This document shows, piece after piece, positions 53,756-62,572 of a stretch of DNA of 64,000 nt (positions are counted from its first letter, which is position 1; every line of letters begins with the position of its first letter). Below the pieces are notes generated by a model that saw only the letters and a list, made by a program, of their open reading frames with translations, was not told the DNA's origin and did no database searches. A program made the translations under genes and the position numbers. The DNA is from Clostridiales bacterium. GTDB taxonomy: Bacteria; Bacillota; Clostridia; Oscillospirales; CAG-272. The DNA lies in contig JAAWQR010000003.1 of NCBI GenBank assembly GCA_022800625.1, positions 1 through 64,000 on the forward strand, read 5' to 3'.

Positions 53756-54898
53756 TTATCCGCCAATGGCATAACCGCCGCCGATATCTTTGCCGAGATC
53801 ACAGGTATACCGCCATTCTACAACTTCGCCCTGCTTCAGCTGATAGCGGCTGCATCCGTAGTTCGGATACCAGCCGTCCACACGGTACATCCAACCCGAA
53901 CCGCTGCCGCAGTCAAACTCATACAAATTATGGATTCCCTCCACATAGGCGCTGTTATAGATCGGCGTCCACGAAGCCTCCATCTGTATCCCGTTTTCTT
54001 TACAGATACGCTGAAGTACGTCATAGACAGATTCGCCCTCATAAAATGTTACGGTTTGTGATGCAAAGATGATCCCGTTTGAAGGAACTGCATCCATTTT
54101 ATCAGGCTCCAAGTCCTTTAAATTATTCAAGATCGTAGAACATTCAATGGAGAAGGTACAAGTATATGTCTTTTTATCATTAACGGTCTGATTTTCCGGT
54201 TCAACCGGCATCGGCTTGCCCTCCGGAACAGGGTCGGTCTTGTATTTGTCCTGTTCGGTATCTTTTCCTTCGGAAAGCACTCTTCCGCCCCCGTCGGTTA
54301 CACCGGAAAGATACGGATCGGCTTCTACAGAAGAAGTATCCTGCTTTTCTGAGGATGTTTCTGTTTTATCAATCTCAGTATTTTGCGTGATATCAGGCGT
54401 GATTTCAAAATATCCCGTCTGTGCCACGGCAGAAAAGTTCAGGATACTTTTATCGCTGCCTGTTACGCTGGCGCTGCATTTTGGTGTACGATCTGTTTCT
54501 GAGACTTCATAAACCGTTGCACTCTCTGCCTCCCACTTCTCATTCAGATAGATAGATAGTACGGGAGAAAAGCCGAAATCTTCACCCGAAAGATAGTGAA
54601 ATGCAATCTTTTTGCTGTTTCCTGAAGTAATTTCAATTCCGAGGTTGAGGTCTTTTGTCTCGTCAATATCACTGCCGAACACCGTCCATTCATAACGAAA
54701 TCCGTTTGATTCTCCGACAAATGTCGTAACCTTATTCTGCTCTTTCAGTTGCCCAAAAACAGAGTCCGAGATCACACCGTCCTCCGGGATCGGGATACTG
54801 CTTTGCAGCTCGGCGGGCTTCAAACTGAGATTTTGGCAGGCAGACAGAGCAAATATCATCAAAGTACAGAGCAGGAAACATAGTATTCTTTTTTTCAT
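53756..54898 (-). CDS. Lipoprotein with C-terminal DUF4430 domain
   Basis: 380 residues. Lipoprotein signal MKKRILCFLLCTLMIFALSA with lipobox LSAC (Cys 21). The middle is a beta-rich domain and a Thr/Glu-rich linker. The C-terminal ~110 residues are DUF4430: SVYDVLQRICKENGIQ, GSGSGWMYRVDGWYPNYGCS, LKQGEVVEWRYTCDLGKD. DUF4430 is related to the beta domain of vertebrate cobalamin carriers (intrinsic factor, transcobalamin). Outside the membrane and next to the importer, it probably receives the ligand; that is inference. Confidence 0.88.
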   Translation of the reverse strand: MKKRILCFLLCTLMIFALSACQNLSLKPAELQSSIPIPEDGVISDSVFGQLKEQNKVTTFVGESNGFRYEWTVFGSDIDETKDLNLGIEITSGNSKKIAFHYLSGEDFGFSPVLSIYLNEKWEAESATVYEVSETDRTPKCSASVTGSDKSILNFSAVAQTGYFEITPDITQNTEIDKTETSSEKQDTSSVEADPYLSGVTDGGGRVLSEGKDTEQDKYKTDPVPEGKPMPVEPENQTVNDKKTYTCTFSIECSTILNNLKDLEPDKMDAVPSNGIIFASQTVTFYEGESVYDVLQRICKENGIQMEASWTPIYNSAYVEGIHNLYEFDCGSGSGWMYRVDGWYPNYGCSRYQLKQGEVVEWRYTCDLGKDIGGGYAIGG

Positions 54899-54901
54899 GC
54901 T

Positions 54902-55534
54902 TTACCCTCCGATCACAATGCGTCCGTTGTTTGTTTTTAAGGCGTCTTTGGCGGAAGCAAGGCTGCTTTCTTCATCGGATGCAGCAAAAACGGCGTCATC
55001 GAAAGAAAGTTCATAAATATCACCGCTTTTCGCACTTCCCCGAAGCCGAAACATCAAATGCAGCAGTATATTCCCATTCTCCTCAAGCGCATCCTTTGTG
55101 AAAGCGTATTTGCCGCCGGTCATGTCCAGATACATCAGATTGATCTGTCCGACTTCATTACTGCGCTCTATATTGACACTCCATTCGGGAAGCTGATACC
55201 CGAAAGCACTCTGAGCGTCTGTAATCATAACATTGCCTTCCTCGATACCTAAAAATTCCAGTTTTGAGGAATCAAAGCTTATACTGAAGCTTGCCGCCGG
55301 ATATACTTCATCGCCAAGAGCGGACAACTGTAATTCCAAGCTGAACGGTTCACGATCCGATGCGCTTTTCCTGTCGGGCGTTTCAATGGTAACGGCGGGT
55401 ACGGCAGTCAAAAGGCTGTCGCGCCCCCGTAAAAAGAATATAAGGAATACTGCGATTGCGGCAAGCATAACAATAGAACTAATAATAACAATTTTCTTTT
55501 TCTTCGAAAGAGTTTTTCTATTATTTTTATTCAT
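54902..55534 (-). CDS. Membrane-anchored cohesin-domain protein
   Basis: 210 residues. A basic N-terminus and one membrane segment (about 14-32, IVIISSIVMLAAIAVFLIFF) are followed by an exported cohesin-type beta sandwich (about 45-205): ASFSISFDSSKLEFLGIEEG, NLMYLDMTGGKYAF, GNILLHLMFRLRG. Cohesins bind dockerins; the gene upstream encodes a dockerin protein and the two genes overlap by one base (TGATG). The likely role is to hold that secreted protein on the cell surface. Confidence 0.82.
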   Translation of the reverse strand: MNKNNRKTLSKKKKIVIISSIVMLAAIAVFLIFFLRGRDSLLTAVPAVTIETPDRKSASDREPFSLELQLSALGDEVYPAASFSISFDSSKLEFLGIEEGNVMITDAQSAFGYQLPEWSVNIERSNEVGQINLMYLDMTGGKYAFTKDALEENGNILLHLMFRLRGSAKSGDIYELSFDDAVFAASDEESSLASAKDALKTNNGRIVIGG

Positions 55535-58245
55535 CAGTCAATCACATTCTTCAGTGTTGCCGCCTTGTTTACAACTGCAAACTCATCACCGTTTACAAAA
55601 TGCTCTACAATACCAAGTGCGTCGAAGGTATTGAGTCTTGAGTCTGCATTGACATTCATCGAAAGGATCTCATTGTCGCTCGGCGTGTCTGCTTTTCTGA
55701 GCCACAGATCAACAGCCGCCAACGCATCCTGCGCATTTACGATGCCATCGCCGTTAGAGTCGCCAAAGGTGATCGAATCGGCCGTATTATCGGAAACGGT
55801 GTAATTGCCCGGCTTTGTGAATACAGAAAGATCGGAAGAGTCAGACATGCATACATAAGTAGAAACACCGGTTTTAGCGGAGAGCGAAGCGCTATAACGC
55901 AGGGAAATGCTGCTTGTTCCATCATTGAACATGATTTTTGCGCCATCATTTACCCCTGTTACGGCAATGGCAATCGCTGTCCTGGAAGATGAAATCAGAT
56001 CCACATCGTCTCCGGTATACAATACCATAGCGGTATAGGAAATACCTTTGACAATTTTCACGGTATCCGACGCTTTTGTGATATCAACAATCGTCATGGA
56101 CTCTGCATTGTCAGACTGAGAATTCTTTTTAAGTGACATTCCTGTAACCCCAACAGAAAGGCTGTCTGTGACTGCGGTATTTATGTCACTTCTCAGTTCA
56201 AAACCAATGACAAGAAATTCTGCCGGGTAGCTGCTTCCGCTGATTGCAATATCGTTTCCGTTTTTCGGATCAAAATATACGATACGGAGCTTTCCGGTCG
56301 ATTCTTCGAGGTTATAGCTCAACTGTCCGCCGCTGACACGGCCGCCCGCCGTAACGCCTGTAACAGACAGTTCAGAAGGAACAGAGACAATGCAGTCCAT
56401 AAGTTTATATCCTGCCTCTGCATCCCACGCAGTCAGATCAATAACTGCATTAAAAGAAGTTCCGGCAGTGTTTTCGATTTTTTCGGGCAAAGAAAGCGTT
56501 GCAGTAATGTCCTCTGAAGTCGGAAGCTGTGCGGTAACATCGGTCATATCATATAGAACGTTTTTATTATTCAGGAATCGATCGTATGCGGCGAGCGCAT
56601 AGGCTGCCTGATCGGTTGCCATCGCATTACTCTCACCGTCCATGGTATGACGGAATGCAGCATCTTTTTCGCAGTAAAATTCAAGAATGGCGTCTACGGC
56701 AGAATGACCGTTTTTCACAAACCGGAAGTCGGTATCGGGATTGACCCCCCATGCAGTGCAGGCGACAATGACCTGCGCAATGCTCTCGGAGTTGATAGAA
56801 CCCCATGAAGAGTAACCGCCGTTATCTTTCTGCATGGCGGAAAGGCACTCAAATCCTTTTTCTGCCGCTTCACTGACGGCTGCCTGTCCACGGTAATTGT
56901 AGAGTGCCTGTAAAGTCATAGCCGTGATATCCGGGTCTGCCGCCGTTCCGCTGAGCGCCCAGCCGCCGTCTGCAAGCTGTTTACTCAAAATATAATCTAC
57001 ACATTGCTGACGAATGGTCGTATCTGTTGTCTGATAGTTCTGCGTATCTAGAGCAATCAGCGCAAAAATCGGGCCGTTGATTCCTTGCTTTGTGATCCAT
57101 GAGAAATCGTCAAAGGGTGTAATCAAATTCACACCGCCCACATTGGCAGGGTCTTTCCCAATGGAAGCAAGCGCAAGAATCAATCTTGAGTTTTCTGTAG
57201 ATTTTACTTTATGTAAGGCTCCGTCCATATTCACGGAAGCTGCCTTTGTCTGTACGGTTTCTACAATACGGTCGTAGTACTCTGCGAAATATGGGGAATC
57301 GATTTCATAATAGCCACCGCGGGCAAGAGAAAGAACTGTCCATTCACCGGCAGTCGTACCGAACACAGGCTCGGGAATCGATACGGCTAACTGTGCCAGC
57401 GTTGCGTTCAGAATCTCTTTTACATCTCTTGCCGTTTCGCCCGCACTGCCGCCGTTTAACGAAGCTTCCATGGCGTCAACCTCTGCCTGTGTCGCAGTTA
57501 GATTCTCCATAACCTTAAGAGCGGCGGCTTTGGCGGCAGTGTTATTGCTGTTTGCGTATGCCGTATAAAGCTTGTCTTTGTTTGCGTGTGTATAAAAGGC
57601 AGGCATACCCCAGCCTGAATCAAAACCGAGATCAGCACCGTATCCCCAAAGGGTAAACTGCCAGCGAATCACATAGGTGTTGCCGTAATCCTGATAATTT
57701 TCAGTGCCGATATAATCTTCCAGTCCGAATTGCGAGCATCCGACGGGAATCATCAAATCATTGACGGTGATCATCCAACCTGCCATGAAGGAGTAGTCGA
57801 ACTCTCCAAGCGCATCGTCATTGTTCCCGTCATGGTCGTCGTCTCCGGGGCCGCCGTTTTCCGTTATGATGGCGGGAATTTTGGTATAGCCTTTATCAAT
57901 ACCGGTAATGCTTGAAATGTAGGCACTGGTTTCCCAATCTCCGGTAATAAAATACGCAAGGTTATTATCAATCAGCATTGCGAGAGTCGCCATTCCTGCT
58001 GTCAGATCACTTTCAGAATAAGGGCCGTAGCCTTCTTTTGCTAAAAGAGCATTGATTTCGTCCAAAGTGTAGGATTTCGGTTCTACATACATTCCTTGTC
58101 CGAGAGTCAGACCTTCGATAGAAATAACAACATTGAATTCATTTGATTTATCAGCCGCAAATGTCGTAAATGCACCAAACGGCAGCATAGACAGCACCAT
58201 GATAATGCTAAGCAGCCCGGCAATAAGTCGATTTGTTTTTCTCAT
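55534..58245 (-). CDS. Secreted DUF4430-like / alpha-alpha barrel / cohesin-like / dockerin protein
   Basis: 903 residues. A signal peptide (1-30, ending FAA) precedes a DUF4430-like region (about 150-215, AGWMITVNDLMIPVGCSQFG, IRWQFTLWGYGADLG). An alpha/alpha-toroid of the prenyltransferase/intrinsic-factor type covers about 270-565: repeats such as VDYILSKQLADGGWALSG and FECLSAMQKDNGGYSSWG. A cohesin-like beta domain follows (about 578-725). The C-terminal dockerin (about 827-885) has the two calcium-binding repeats DSNGDGIVNAQDALAAVDLW and NVNADSRLNTFDALGIVEHF. Barrel plus DUF4430 is the domain pair of intrinsic factor, and the cobalamin riboswitch upstream supports corrinoid binding. It is second in the operon. 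Confidence 0.88.
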   Translation of the reverse strand: MRKTNRLIAGLLSIIMVLSMLPFGAFTTFAADKSNEFNVVISIEGLTLGQGMYVEPKSYTLDEINALLAKEGYGPYSESDLTAGMATLAMLIDNNLAYFITGDWETSAYISSITGIDKGYTKIPAIITENGGPGDDDHDGNNDDALGEFDYSFMAGWMITVNDLMIPVGCSQFGLEDYIGTENYQDYGNTYVIRWQFTLWGYGADLGFDSGWGMPAFYTHANKDKLYTAYANSNNTAAKAAALKVMENLTATQAEVDAMEASLNGGSAGETARDVKEILNATLAQLAVSIPEPVFGTTAGEWTVLSLARGGYYEIDSPYFAEYYDRIVETVQTKAASVNMDGALHKVKSTENSRLILALASIGKDPANVGGVNLITPFDDFSWITKQGINGPIFALIALDTQNYQTTDTTIRQQCVDYILSKQLADGGWALSGTAADPDITAMTLQALYNYRGQAAVSEAAEKGFECLSAMQKDNGGYSSWGSINSESIAQVIVACTAWGVNPDTDFRFVKNGHSAVDAILEFYCEKDAAFRHTMDGESNAMATDQAAYALAAYDRFLNNKNVLYDMTDVTAQLPTSEDITATLSLPEKIENTAGTSFNAVIDLTAWDAEAGYKLMDCIVSVPSELSVTGVTAGGRVSGGQLSYNLEESTGKLRIVYFDPKNGNDIAISGSSYPAEFLVIGFELRSDINTAVTDSLSVGVTGMSLKKNSQSDNAESMTIVDITKASDTVKIVKGISYTAMVLYTGDDVDLISSSRTAIAIAVTGVNDGAKIMFNDGTSSISLRYSASLSAKTGVSTYVCMSDSSDLSVFTKPGNYTVSDNTADSITFGDSNGDGIVNAQDALAAVDLWLRKADTPSDNEILSMNVNADSRLNTFDALGIVEHFVNGDEFAVVNKAATLKNVID

Positions 58246-58269
58246 AATAAAATCCTCCTGATTATTGGT

Positions 58270-58587
58270 TTAACTGTCTTTTTCTTGGTCTTTCGAGGCA
58301 GACTCTTTTCGTTTTTTCCGTTCCAGCTTTCGAAGCGCTGTTTCCCGCATTGTTTTAGCGCCGCCTGAGCGCTTCTTTTTTTTCGGTGCTTCAGGCTTCG
58401 CTTCTTTCAGTCCGGCTTTGACCAAAGCACGCGGCCACGGCCCCAAAAAGGCTTTGATTCGGGATAGGGTAACAACATCAAAATCATCTTTGTGGGGTAA
58501 TCTGCCAAGTTCCTTCTGCTTTTCGAGAAGCTTGCTTACCGCCCAAGTCTGCTTCTCCTCGTCTGACCATTTGGTCATTTCTCCCAT
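58270..58587 (-). CDS. HNH-repeat (homing-endonuclease-associated) protein
   Basis: 105 residues. One copy of the homing-endonuclease-associated repeat: VSKLLEKQKELGRLPHKDDF then LSRIKAFLGPWPRALVKAGL. The rest is Lys-rich with no nuclease motif. GGGAGGGA lies before the ATG. It is the first gene after the riboswitch, 24 bases before the dockerin-protein gene. Its part in the system is unclear; DNA binding is possible. Confidence 0.75.
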   Translation of the reverse strand: MGEMTKWSDEEKQTWAVSKLLEKQKELGRLPHKDDFDVVTLSRIKAFLGPWPRALVKAGLKEAKPEAPKKKKRSGGAKTMRETALRKLERKKRKESASKDQEKDS

Positions 58588-58610
58588 ATGATTTTATCCC
58601 TCCCTTCCGA

Positions 58611-58648
58611 ATAAAAAGGCTCTTTCCCACAAACTTGAAGGAAAGAGC
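58611..58648 (-). terminator. Intrinsic terminator between riboswitch and first gene
   Basis: On the minus strand GCTCTTTCC and GGGAAAGAGC pair and are followed by CTTTTTATT, upstream of the ribosome site of the first gene. This is the expected off-switch of a cobalamin-controlled leader. Confidence 0.85.
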
Positions 58649-58787
58649 ACAACAGATTATAAAGCACAACAAAACCACGGTTTTGAAATCAAGCAAAAAA
58701 ATTAAAGAGCGCAGGATTTCAAAGCCGACAATATGTCGCTTGATAATCGGTTGCACTCTTCTCGCCCAATCATGGTAAACCTTTTTT

Positions 58788-58986
58788 GAAAATACGGCAG
58801 GTATCCTGACTTATGATAAGCGGCATTAAAAAACAATACCGCAAAAGAGCAGCCTTCTCAGGAGTGAAATCTCCCAATGACACCATGCTCTTCATTTCGT
58901 CAAATACAGTAATGGCGGTTGTTCCGGATTCGAACCGGATTCCCTTTTTCATCTACTCAGCTAACAACTTTTCAAACCGTATTTTC
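58788..58986 (-). promoter_or_regulatory. Cobalamin riboswitch
   Basis: Read on the minus strand. Closing stem GAAAATACGG/CCGTATTTTC; the conserved AAAAAGGGAATCCGGTTCGA and AATCCGGAACAACCGCC; the family B12-box region as GTGTCATTGGGAG; CCTGAGAAGGCTGC; and the terminal CATAAGTCAGGATACCTGCC. Order and spacing match the cobalamin (AdoCbl) class, with a few substitutions from consensus. It should switch off the operon when cobalamin is plentiful. Confidence 0.92.
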
Positions 58987-59020
58987 TTTATCAATATTCA
59001 ATTTCAAGTATATATAAATT

Positions 59021-59049
59021 ATTATATCTGATTTTTTTGATTTTGTCAA
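59021..59049 (-). promoter_or_regulatory. Sigma-A promoter of the B12 operon
   Basis: On the minus strand TTGACA (59049-59044) and TATAAT (59026-59021) with a 17-base spacer, about 35 bases before the riboswitch. Confidence 0.88.
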
Positions 59050-59280
59050 GCGAGTTAGCCGGCGGTGAGCAAAAAAACTCTTTATAAATATTTTTATATT
59101 CTGTAGTATAAACAACGACACGGCAGAAAGCGAATAAGGTAATGCGTAATATTTGACTATAATGCGATGAAATTTATATTTTTGTGTATACTACAAATCT
59201 CTGTTGGCGTTTATTGTCATTCTTTCTGCTGTATCTTTTACAGTGGGTAGTTCACCTTCACCTGCCATCATGACAGGTAC

Positions 59281-59332
59281 CACCTGCCACCGAGTGGATA
59301 TAGTTATCCCTTGGCGGCAGGTGTGTTTTTTG
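59281..59332. terminator. Hairpin of the CACCTGCC repeat
   Basis: CACCTGCC and GGCAGGTG pair across a long loop and are followed by TGTTTTTT on the plus strand. It lies just beyond the end of the conjugation genes. Confidence 0.5.
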
Positions 59333-59343
59333 CTCTGTCGCTA

Positions 59344-59598
59344 TCATTGAATTTTGTAAAGCAGGCTGCTTTTGCCGCCTCTTGTGCGGTATCGCTGTTC
59401 GGTTTCAAGCAGTCCGGCTTTTCGAAGATCCCGCAAGGCACGGCGAACGGTAGACTGCGACAGCTTCAGTTCTGCCGCTATGGTCGGGATCGCAGGCCAA
59501 CATTCACCGTCCTTGTTTGCTCTGTAGGAAAGATAAATATAAACAGATACTGCACGGTGAGGCAGCTCCATGCGGTATAAAAAATCAAGCCTGCCCAT
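59344..59598 (-). CDS. Winged-helix protein downstream of traG
   Basis: 84 residues, helix-turn-helix of the replication-initiator/GntR-like kind: RAVSVYIYLSYRANKDGECW, then IPTIAAELKLSQSTVRRALR and DLRKAGLLETEQRYR. AGGAGGTGA precedes the ATG, which lies inside the end of traG (14-base overlap). Probably a regulator of transfer or maintenance genes. Confidence 0.85.
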   Translation of the reverse strand: MGRLDFLYRMELPHRAVSVYIYLSYRANKDGECWPAIPTIAAELKLSQSTVRRALRDLRKAGLLETEQRYRTRGGKSSLLYKIQ

Positions 59599-61549
59599 CA
59601 GATTTCACCTCCTGCGGCTGTGGCATATTCTGAGGTTTCCTTCGGCTCGGAGGGACGGATTGCAATGCAGTACCGCCGCCGTTATTTTTCTCCTTCGGTT
59701 TATTCGGAGGTGTCTGCTGTGGCTCATGGCTTTGGCTTTCTGCCTGATTTACGCCTCCTGCGGATTCACTGTCCGCAGGAGGTTCTTCCTTGATCAGCAA
59801 TTCGGGATGGTATTTCTGTACGATGCCGTCCATGATCTCCTTTTTCTCAGCATACACGACTTCACGGCCGCCGTTGTCCTCTACGGTGTATGGCTTATCT
59901 TTGTTGAATTCAATACCCCATTTGAAGAACAGCTTCAGCTTCACTTTCACGGGATGGGATCCTGTTTTCATGACAACAAACTGTCCCTTTGGCATGGATT
60001 TCAGTTCATCCGGTGTCATGAGCGGCCGTTCTATCATTTGCAAGGATTGAGAGGGATCGTTTTTGGATCGGCTTACAGATCCGCTCATGACGGTTCGGCT
60101 GCCAAGCGCTTTGGAGAGAACTTCTGCCGAGCTGCTGTTGGGAGCGAAACCGCCGAACAGCGTGATCTGCGTATTGTCTACAATGATCTCTGCTCCTTCC
60201 TTGCCGTAGTTCTTATCAAGTTGCGAGAATGACTGGATGATTGGTACGATCTGCAAGCGACGGGAACGGGATGCCGAGAACATCATCTCGGCAGACTCAA
60301 TCTTAGGCAAAGTGCCAAACTCGTCACAGAAGAATACGCAGCGGTTCTTCAGCTTGCCGCCGTTCTCATCAGCAACCGCAAGGATTTCACGGTATAGCTG
60401 TTGAATAATCAGTGAGATCATGAAGAAGGTATTGGGATTTTCCTCCGGCATGATTACGAATATAGCGGACTTCTCGTTGCAGAACTTTTCGGCGTCGATC
60501 TCGGTATCAAAGCAGAGGAGTTGTTCAAGCTCCGAATCGAGGAAAGCATTTAATCGTGACAGCGCCGTACTCATAACGCTTGCCATACTCTGCTCGGAGT
60601 TATTCAGCGCAGCTCCCGCAAACCATTTCGCCTTATGGTCATTCGGCAGCATTTCCATGAGCTGCTGAAACTGACTTTTGCCTTTCTTATTGGACGGCGC
60701 AAGCAACTCTTGGATGATTTTGAACACCGACACGATGTGCCGTTTCTTTGGCTCACAAAACTCTGCCACAAGCAGAATCGTTGCCGTGAGCAAGCCCTCG
60801 GCGGCATCGTAGAAATAGGAGTTCTGCCCGAAACTCGCCGCATCCATTCCCGACAGGATGATGGTTTTTGAGATAATCTTTGCATACTTTTCAGCTTTGG
60901 CTTTATAAATGAGCAGCTTCTCCGATTGATACAGATCCATATACTTGTTCACAAGGTGGAGCAAATTATTACCGTTGCTTCGGGTTGGATTTCGCAGATC
61001 AATGACCGATACATGGTATCCGTACTGCTTTGCTATATTGCCGTAATTACGCATGACATCGCCCTTTGTGTCGGTTGATAAAAAGGACATCCCCGATGCA
61101 CAGGCATACTCAATGCAAGGATACAGCCAATAGGCCGTCTTGCCGACACCTGCCGCACCGATCATCAGCACATGGACATCTCCCGTATCCACAAGCGCCG
61201 TTGTGCCGAACTTGTTGCCGCTGCAGCCGACGACGATTCCTTGTGGCAGAGCTTCCTCAGTCGGTTCATTCTTTTTCTTTCTGAATAGTTTCTTTTTTAC
61301 AAAGCAAGCGGCTGTCGGTATGTGACCGCTTTCGGCTTGCTTGCGCCATTTATTCGGAGTAAACGGAATATGCCGATAGGTTTTTCGTATTTCCGATTTG
61401 GTTGCCCAACGCGCCGTACCGTGCTGACCGTCACCGACCGTTTTGCTTTTGATACTGTTTAGGTTATAGATGTGTGCGACAACCGTAATGCCGCCGAGAA
61501 CACAGAACATCACGGCGGCAACCAATACTAAAGTACCAATGCCTGACAC
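59585..61549 (-). CDS. traG: VirD4/TraG-type conjugative coupling protein
   Basis: 654 residues. Links the relaxase-DNA complex to the type IV secretion channel. An N-terminal membrane segment (about 4-26) is followed by GTARWATKSEI, Walker A GAAGVGKTAY (about 133-142), STDTKGDVMRNYGNIA, then the ATPase core with NRCVFFCDEFGTLPKI (Walker B) and IVPIIQSFSQLDKNYG. The C-terminus is Pro/Gln-rich. The start is GTG at 61549 with AAGGTGAAG upstream, inside the end of the toprim gene (22-base overlap). Confidence 0.94.
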   Translation of the reverse strand: MSGIGTLVLVAAVMFCVLGGITVVAHIYNLNSIKSKTVGDGQHGTARWATKSEIRKTYRHIPFTPNKWRKQAESGHIPTAACFVKKKLFRKKKNEPTEEALPQGIVVGCSGNKFGTTALVDTGDVHVLMIGAAGVGKTAYWLYPCIEYACASGMSFLSTDTKGDVMRNYGNIAKQYGYHVSVIDLRNPTRSNGNNLLHLVNKYMDLYQSEKLLIYKAKAEKYAKIISKTIILSGMDAASFGQNSYFYDAAEGLLTATILLVAEFCEPKKRHIVSVFKIIQELLAPSNKKGKSQFQQLMEMLPNDHKAKWFAGAALNNSEQSMASVMSTALSRLNAFLDSELEQLLCFDTEIDAEKFCNEKSAIFVIMPEENPNTFFMISLIIQQLYREILAVADENGGKLKNRCVFFCDEFGTLPKIESAEMMFSASRSRRLQIVPIIQSFSQLDKNYGKEGAEIIVDNTQITLFGGFAPNSSSAEVLSKALGSRTVMSGSVSRSKNDPSQSLQMIERPLMTPDELKSMPKGQFVVMKTGSHPVKVKLKLFFKWGIEFNKDKPYTVEDNGGREVVYAEKKEIMDGIVQKYHPELLIKEEPPADSESAGGVNQAESQSHEPQQTPPNKPKEKNNGGGTALQSVPPSRRKPQNMPQPQEVKSDGQA

Positions 61550-62493
61550 GGTTCTTCACCTTCCTTTTCATCTTCATTGGGAAAAGAAAAATCCGCACGA
61601 AAGTGCGGACAATTGCCTCCGGCGGCTCGCCGGTCCTCGTTCCAATCTTTACGGATCGGCACGAGGATTTGTGTTTGTATTCCTTTTTCGGAGAGTTTAT
61701 CTGCTATTCTCTTGTTGGCTTTTTGCCCGGCGTCATCGTTATCCATGCACAGGCAGACGGTATGGATATTCGGATTATCTTTGAGCATCTGCCACATCAC
61801 ACGGTCTGAAACACCGCAGCAGGCGGCGTAATTATGATTTCGCCATCCGTTCTTGTTCATAGATATGAAACTCAGCATATCTATCGGTGCTTCGAAAAGA
61901 TAGAGCCTATCGCCCTTACCGTTCCAATGGAAACTGTATTCGGGAATACAACTATCAATATTTCCTTTGAAAGTGCTTGCCTGTCCAGTGCCGCGCTTGT
62001 GTGCGTGACGGGCGATACTATCCGCATCGTAGCCCACAAATACGGCGTTGTGATAGTCTGCCGATTCGTAGATCATTCCTGCTTTCACAAAAGCTGTCAG
62101 CACCTCGCTGTCGATCCCTCGGTGCTTCACAAGGTAGGCATAGACTCGGCGCATCGTATCGTTCTTCGGCGGCAGCTTAAACGGTTTTACTTCCTTCACA
62201 ATAGGCGGGGATGTTATGAGTGTACCTCCGCTGCCGCCGAGCAGGTATTCCATTGCTTCGGGGTAGTCTTTATTGTAAAATCTTCGGACAAAGTCAATAG
62301 CGTCGCCGCCGACTTCTTCGTATTGGTGATACCACAGATTTCCTCTGACAGTGACCTTCTGCGAGCCGTCTCGCCACTCAAATTCTTTGCCGGAGCGTTT
62401 GAGTGTTTCACCTTGCGATCTCAGCAAAGACACAAGGTCGGTTTGACGAGCCTGTTCTTTTTGCTCGTCTGTAAAATGAATATAGGTTGACAT
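61528..62493 (-). CDS. DUF3991/toprim-domain protein
   Basis: 321 residues from the ATG at 62493 (AAAGGA upstream). The N-terminal part (about 1-120) includes LRSQGETLKRSGKEFEWRDG and GGDAIDFVRRFY, the primase-like zinc-free DUF3991 region. A toprim domain follows with RLYLFEAPIDMLSF and TVCLCMDNDDAGQKANKRI (DxD motif). Found in Firmicute conjugative elements, likely acting in DNA processing or replication of transferred strands. Confidence 0.88.
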   Translation of the reverse strand: MSTYIHFTDEQKEQARQTDLVSLLRSQGETLKRSGKEFEWRDGSQKVTVRGNLWYHQYEEVGGDAIDFVRRFYNKDYPEAMEYLLGGSGGTLITSPPIVKEVKPFKLPPKNDTMRRVYAYLVKHRGIDSEVLTAFVKAGMIYESADYHNAVFVGYDADSIARHAHKRGTGQASTFKGNIDSCIPEYSFHWNGKGDRLYLFEAPIDMLSFISMNKNGWRNHNYAACCGVSDRVMWQMLKDNPNIHTVCLCMDNDDAGQKANKRIADKLSEKGIQTQILVPIRKDWNEDRRAAGGNCPHFRADFSFPNEDEKEGEEPCQALVL

Positions 62494-62572
62494 AGAGATT
62501 CCTTTCGTTAAACAGAGAAAAGGACAACGGCGCATTTCTGTACTGTTGTCCTTTCATTTTTGTTTGGAAGTG

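Larger units (their letters stand above)
58987..59343. other. Noncoding region upstream of the B12 operon
   Basis: No supported gene. Besides the operon promoter it holds three CACCTGCC-type repeats (59259-59266, 59281-59288 and inverted at 59315-59323). The last pair forms a hairpin followed by TTTTTT on the plus strand. Confidence 0.5.

Noticed and set aside
58484..58756. A 90-codon open frame between riboswitch and first gene
   Set aside because: It runs through the terminator and overlaps the HNH-repeat gene in another frame; no ribosome site.
58770..58952. A 60-codon open frame inside the riboswitch
   Set aside because: It has no ribosome site and lies entirely within the conserved aptamer; coincidental.
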